This document shows, piece after piece, positions 60,701 through 64,000 of a DNA stretch of 64,000 bases. Below the pieces are notes generated by a model. That model was not told the DNA's origin and did no database searches. It saw only the letters and a list, made by a program, of their open reading frames with translations. The position numbers were made by a program, and so were the translations under genes. Numbering within the stretch: position 1 is the stretch's first letter; each line of letters opens with the position of its first letter. This DNA comes from Tranzscheliella williamsii (Eukaryota; Basidiomycota; Ustilaginomycetes; Ustilaginales; Ustilaginaceae): NCBI GenBank assembly GCA_023212725.1, contig JALBYF010000024.1, forward strand, positions 186,001 through 250,000. The letters run 5' to 3'.

Positions 60701-61062
60701 GTTACGCGGACCAGCCCGAGAATATGCGGGAGGCACTCTCTCAGGCATACACAGGTCTCAGCAAAGGACTCACCTCCGCTGCGCAGACCATCCTGGCCAT
60801 TCCGATGGAAGTCTACGAGCCGTCCTCCGACCCCACCATCCCCGGGTCTAAGAGCGGTGGCGGCCACAGCGGTGTCGGCGCAGGACGGCCCGTGGTTAAA
60901 GCGGTCCCCATAGCGATCCTTCGCGGCGCCAGAGGGGCTACCGAAGCTATCGCAAAGACGATGCAGGGCGTCCAGGCCACCCTCGGCGATCAGGACGCCG
61001 CCAAAGAGCGCAAGTACAAGCAGACTGCTCAGGGCGCCAAGATGCCTCCTGCAAGAAGGTGA
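54769..61062 (+). CDS. ATG2: Autophagy-related protein 2 (lipid-transfer protein)
   Basis: 2,097 residues, one exon. The N-terminal chorein/VPS13-like motif is clear: [30 protein letters not shown], then [36 protein letters not shown]. The C-terminal conserved Atg2 region lies at about 1760-1913: [69 protein letters not shown]. It ends with an amphipathic-type basic tail. Atg2 is a rod-shaped bridge that moves phospholipids from the ER to the growing phagophore with Atg9 and Atg18. It is longer than yeast Atg2 (about 1,590), with the extra length in Ser-rich loops. Confidence 0.96.
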   Translation: [2097 protein letters not shown]

Positions 61063-61300
61063 ACGTAGCGGCCGCGAGAATGGCCTTGCGCGCCCCACGT
61101 CTCACAACACAGACACCGTCCCACTATGATCCTGCGCAGGTAACGATGAGCCTACTTCGCCTTGGCCATCTTCTCTTAACACACAGCTGCACATAGGAAA
61201 AGCATCCGCAATGTGAGATTACATCAAACAGCAGACAGATCCATTAAGGTCTCCAGATCTTGATGCGTGGGGAAGTGCTGGTGGGCCGGGGCGTGGGAGC

Positions 61301-63385
61301 TCAGTTGCTCTTGTTGGCATAGGACTGGACGATATAGGTGATGGCGGACTCGGCGGCCTGGACGCCGGCGGCGAACTGGTTGTCGTAGGTGTCCTTGTCG
61401 GAGGCCTGGAACTGGCCTGCGTCGAGGTAGGACTGGAAGGTGTCTTGCTGGTACTGGAAGGCGAAGCCGAGGCGGGAGAGGGAGTTGGAGGCGGCGGCGA
61501 GGATGCGGGCAGTGTAGAAGCCGTCTGAGAAGCCGCGGGTGGCGGGGTTGGTGGATTGGTCGAGCTGGGCGCGGCGGGAGGCGCGGGTGGTGGGGCTGCC
61601 GATGCCGCGCTGGGTAGGGGGGTTGATCACCATGCCGACGCGGGCGGTGTCGGGTGCGGCGTCGCTGGGTGCGAGAGGGCTGCCGAAGCCGTGCGGGCCG
61701 ACGAGCTGCGTCGCATCGCCCGCGCCGTCGGCCACCATCAGTGTCTTGCCCGGCGACGCCACCCGGCTCGTGCTCGGCGGCAGCTGCACGCGGCTAATCG
61801 CAGCACGCACCCCGGCCAGTCCCCCCTCCCGCCCCCCGTCCGACCCCACATCCATCGACAGCGCCGCCAGCGGAATCCCCCACGACGAATAGTTGCCCGC
61901 CATATACTGCTTGGACGCCGCCTGGAAACACCAGCCCGGATTCTGGTCGCAGTTCTCCATCTTGTAACTCCAGAACGTCCATCCCGCCGTCGTCGTCTCC
62001 CACACATCCTGCTGCGTCTCGCAGAAGTCCCGCTGCTCAGCCTCCGGGTCTTGGACGCCTTGGAGCGAACTCGACGCCAGCGCGCACGACCACTCGCCCA
62101 CAATCATGTTGCGTCGCGCGTTGCCGGACTGCTTGGCGAACGAGTTGAAGATCTTGCCGTCCAGCTTGGAGATGTGACCCTCGGCCGATAGGCTCTGGTC
62201 CGCCGGCGTATAGACGTAGTACGAGTGGTGGTCAGTGACGACAAAGTCGGACCGGGACTCGACGAACGAGGCCCCTTTTTCGAGGACAAATGCGTCGTGA
62301 AAGTAGAGCGGGATGGTCTTGGCGTAGGAAGAGGCGTTGCGCATGGCATCCATGGCACCGGGGAGCCAGTTCCAGTAGCTGTCCCTGTTCTGCGGCTCGT
62401 TCAGGAGCTCGATGCCAATCACGTTGGTCACGTCCGAGATCTCGCGAGCGAGCCAGACGAGGAGCTCTGTCGTCAGGTTCTGGTTGTATGAGTTGTACCA
62501 CTCGATGTTGCCGTCGTTCAGGCCGGAGTGGGCCTGGCCATTCTGCGAGCCGTAGGCGCCGTGGAGATCGACGATGACCCCAATGTCGTACTTGGCGGCC
62601 CAGTTGATGGCGCGGGCGATGTAGCGCCAGCTGTACTCGTAGACGGACCTGTACTGGTCGAACGGACTCGAGTGGGTGAAGTATGGGCCGGCGGACCAGT
62701 AGCCGATGGGGAGGCGGACGGTGTTGATGCCCTGGGCGGCGAGGCTGGCGAAGTCGTCTTCGGTGATCCATGTGTCCCAGTGCTCCTCCATGTAGGCGCG
62801 CGCAGAGGTGAGGCCGTCCTGCGACGTGCCGAAGCCATCCAGAATATCGAATTCAGCCTGCTTGGTGCCTGTGGCGCACGACATAAAACCGCCCTCCATC
62901 CAGCCCTCTTGGACGAACCATGTGCCCAGGTTGACACCCTGCTGCTGCCGGTACCGCAAGATTGTCGCCTTGACCGGGTCAAACGGCGCGAAGACGGGCG
63001 GCCCTAGCGCCTCGGCGCCCCCGCGCGGCGTATAGCCGGAGGAGTACGGACATTGGCCCGGACCCACCGTGCGAGACGAGGCCAGCTTGCGCCCCGCGCC
63101 CGTGCTCGACGCTGTCGCATTGGTCTCGACCGGAACATAAAGAGTGGAAGGGACGCCCCACTCGGCGAAGCTGTGGGTAGACATCCAGTCCGTTGTCGAC
63201 CCTGTCTTTTGCACCTGAAATTGGTTGGGCTGGGTCACCAGAGTGCTGTTGCCGTTGGTAACTCTGCCAACCGATTGCGTCTGATTGGCCGTGGGCAGCT
63301 GTGGGATAGGTTTGTAGTTGGCGACCGCCAGCGACAAAGCACTGGCGATCGAGCCTAGGTTGGTATCCCTTGGTGCAAGCCTCAT
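61301..63385 (-). CDS. Exo-1,3-beta-glucanase, glycoside hydrolase family 5 (5' end probably incomplete)
   Basis: 694 residues from the ATG at 63385. The GH5 (beta/alpha)8 domain is clear: RQQQGVNLGTWFVQEGWM, GINTVRLPIGYWSAGPYF, DIGVIVDLHGAYGSQNGQ, the acid/base Glu in GIELLNEPQNR, DHHSYYVYT and the nucleophile Glu in MIVGEWSCAL. Enzymes of this type trim or remodel cell-wall beta-1,3-glucan. No signal peptide or anchor precedes the domain, although such enzymes are secreted. The frame stays open to a TAG at 63419-63421, immediately followed by CATATCAACAGCGGC, so this TAG is probably a splice acceptor and at least one 5' exon (with a signal or membrane anchor) lies upstream or beyond the window. 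A C-terminal region of about 200 residues after the catalytic domain is of unknown role. Confidence 0.88.
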   Translation of the reverse strand: MRLAPRDTNLGSIASALSLAVANYKPIPQLPTANQTQSVGRVTNGNSTLVTQPNQFQVQKTGSTTDWMSTHSFAEWGVPSTLYVPVETNATASSTGAGRKLASSRTVGPGQCPYSSGYTPRGGAEALGPPVFAPFDPVKATILRYRQQQGVNLGTWFVQEGWMEGGFMSCATGTKQAEFDILDGFGTSQDGLTSARAYMEEHWDTWITEDDFASLAAQGINTVRLPIGYWSAGPYFTHSSPFDQYRSVYEYSWRYIARAINWAAKYDIGVIVDLHGAYGSQNGQAHSGLNDGNIEWYNSYNQNLTTELLVWLAREISDVTNVIGIELLNEPQNRDSYWNWLPGAMDAMRNASSYAKTIPLYFHDAFVLEKGASFVESRSDFVVTDHHSYYVYTPADQSLSAEGHISKLDGKIFNSFAKQSGNARRNMIVGEWSCALASSSLQGVQDPEAEQRDFCETQQDVWETTTAGWTFWSYKMENCDQNPGWCFQAASKQYMAGNYSSWGIPLAALSMDVGSDGGREGGLAGVRAAISRVQLPPSTSRVASPGKTLMVADGAGDATQLVGPHGFGSPLAPSDAAPDTARVGMVINPPTQRGIGSPTTRASRRAQLDQSTNPATRGFSDGFYTARILAAASNSLSRLGFAFQYQQDTFQSYLDAGQFQASDKDTYDNQFAAGVQAAESAITYIVQSYANKSN

Positions 63386-64000
63386 GACCGCCTCGAAGAT
63401 GGAGCCGCTGTTGATATGCTATTCTAGTCGACCTGCGACTGGGAAGAAGATGCCCGGAAGCGGACAAGCAGGAAGGAAGGTGCGAATGAGGGAAAAAACA
63501 CTCAGGCGTTGTCGAAAGCCTTGTGTGCTTGCTTCACGACTCCGGGTCGTTCGAAGCAGGAGAAAGAAAGAATGAGCGGCGAGGACCAGCCTCTATGTGA
63601 AGGGGAGGGAGCACGAGAAAAGAAGAGAGAGTGATTCGCCAAAGGATGGAGTGCTAGAGGGATGGAAGAGGGTAGAGGGAAGAAGGAAAGGAATAATATA
63701 CATTCGCAGAAGCGTCAGGTAGAGACGCGGCCATGGAAAGCGACAAAGCCGGCAGGAGCGCACATCAAAGGACCCAAACTAGCGAGCCAGGAAAGCGGTT
63801 ACGAGTGTCCATGGGAGGCTAGGCGAGATTGAAGAAGCTACGTAGGAGATCCATGCTTCTCTGTCCAACTCAACTTCTCGTTTTGTCCTCGATCTGCGCC
63901 AGTACCACTGAGTTCGTCAGGAAGGCACAGCCGGGAAACGATACCAGCGGCTCATGCTTGCTTGGTTCCTGCAACCGCACGGCTCAGCCTGCGATGTGGT
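63386..64000. other. Upstream flank of the glucanase gene, purine-rich
   Basis: Contains the probable acceptor and any missing 5' exon of the glucanase. I could not identify that exon: the candidate ATG frames on the minus strand lack a clear signal peptide together with a good donor. Positions about 63555-63695 are almost all A/G on the + strand (CT-rich on the coding strand), as in many fungal promoters and leaders. Confidence 0.45.
63555..63695 (-). promoter_or_regulatory. CT-rich tract upstream of the glucanase gene
   Basis: A stretch strongly biased to purines on + (CT-rich on the gene's strand), with repeated TCTCTCTTC/CCTTTCCTTCTTCCC words. CT-rich blocks are common just upstream of transcription starts in filamentous and smut fungi. 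Exact start site unknown. Confidence 0.45.

Overview
This is a 64 kb stretch of nuclear DNA from a fungus. Genes are dense (about one per 3 kb) and lie on both strands. Most are single-exon or carry a few short GT..AG introns of roughly 50-170 nt, and coding DNA is GC-rich with more AT-rich intergenic pockets. The mix of intron-poor, very long ORFs, a fused betaine-lipid synthase and a Bem2-type RasGEF/RhoGAP protein suggests a basidiomycete, most likely a smut-type fungus (Ustilaginomycotina). The species call is inference from gene style, not from a database match.

Layout: 0.5-8 kb holds a small cytochrome c oxidase subunit VIIa-like gene (+), then three minus-strand genes: a Maf-type nucleotide pyrophosphatase with six exons, a D-amino-acid oxidase with four exons, and the PP4 phosphatase regulatory subunit 3 (Psy2/SMEK). 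9-19 kb holds UTP12 (+), a Kre2/Ktr mannosyltransferase (+), a 2-oxoglutarate/Fe(II) oxygenase (-) and betaine lipid synthase BTA1 (-). 20-29 kb holds SRP68 (+), an intron-containing tRNA-Arg(UCU) (+) immediately before an inositol-type sugar transporter (+), a Tvp38-like protein (-) and GINS subunit PSF2 (+). 29-37 kb is one 2,577-residue Bem2-like protein (-), formed by joining two large ORFs across a 110-nt intron. 37-40 kb is mainly intergenic with short tandem repeats. 40-64 kb holds a 4-coumarate-CoA-ligase-like enzyme (+), a Cdc50/Lem3 flippase subunit (-), a TBC Rab-GAP (+), an unrecognised 1,323-residue protein (-), ATG2 (+) and a GH5 exo-1,3-beta-glucanase (-) whose first exon is probably not in the ORF.

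The genes are mainly conserved housekeeping genes and do not form an obvious biosynthetic cluster. Several concern membranes and secretion (SRP68, Tvp38, Ktr, Cdc50, TBC-GAP, Atg2, BTA1, Bem2-like), but nothing in the layout shows co-regulation beyond shared divergent promoters. The least explained structures are a roughly 55-bp imperfect inverted repeat with GTAAGT signals in both arms (27.9-28.1 kb), the unrecognised 1,323-residue protein, a phase-neutral intron in the mannosyltransferase whose retention would add a hydrophobic C-terminal segment, and several non-triplet tandem repeats between genes. No CRISPR array, transposase or other mobile-element gene was seen.
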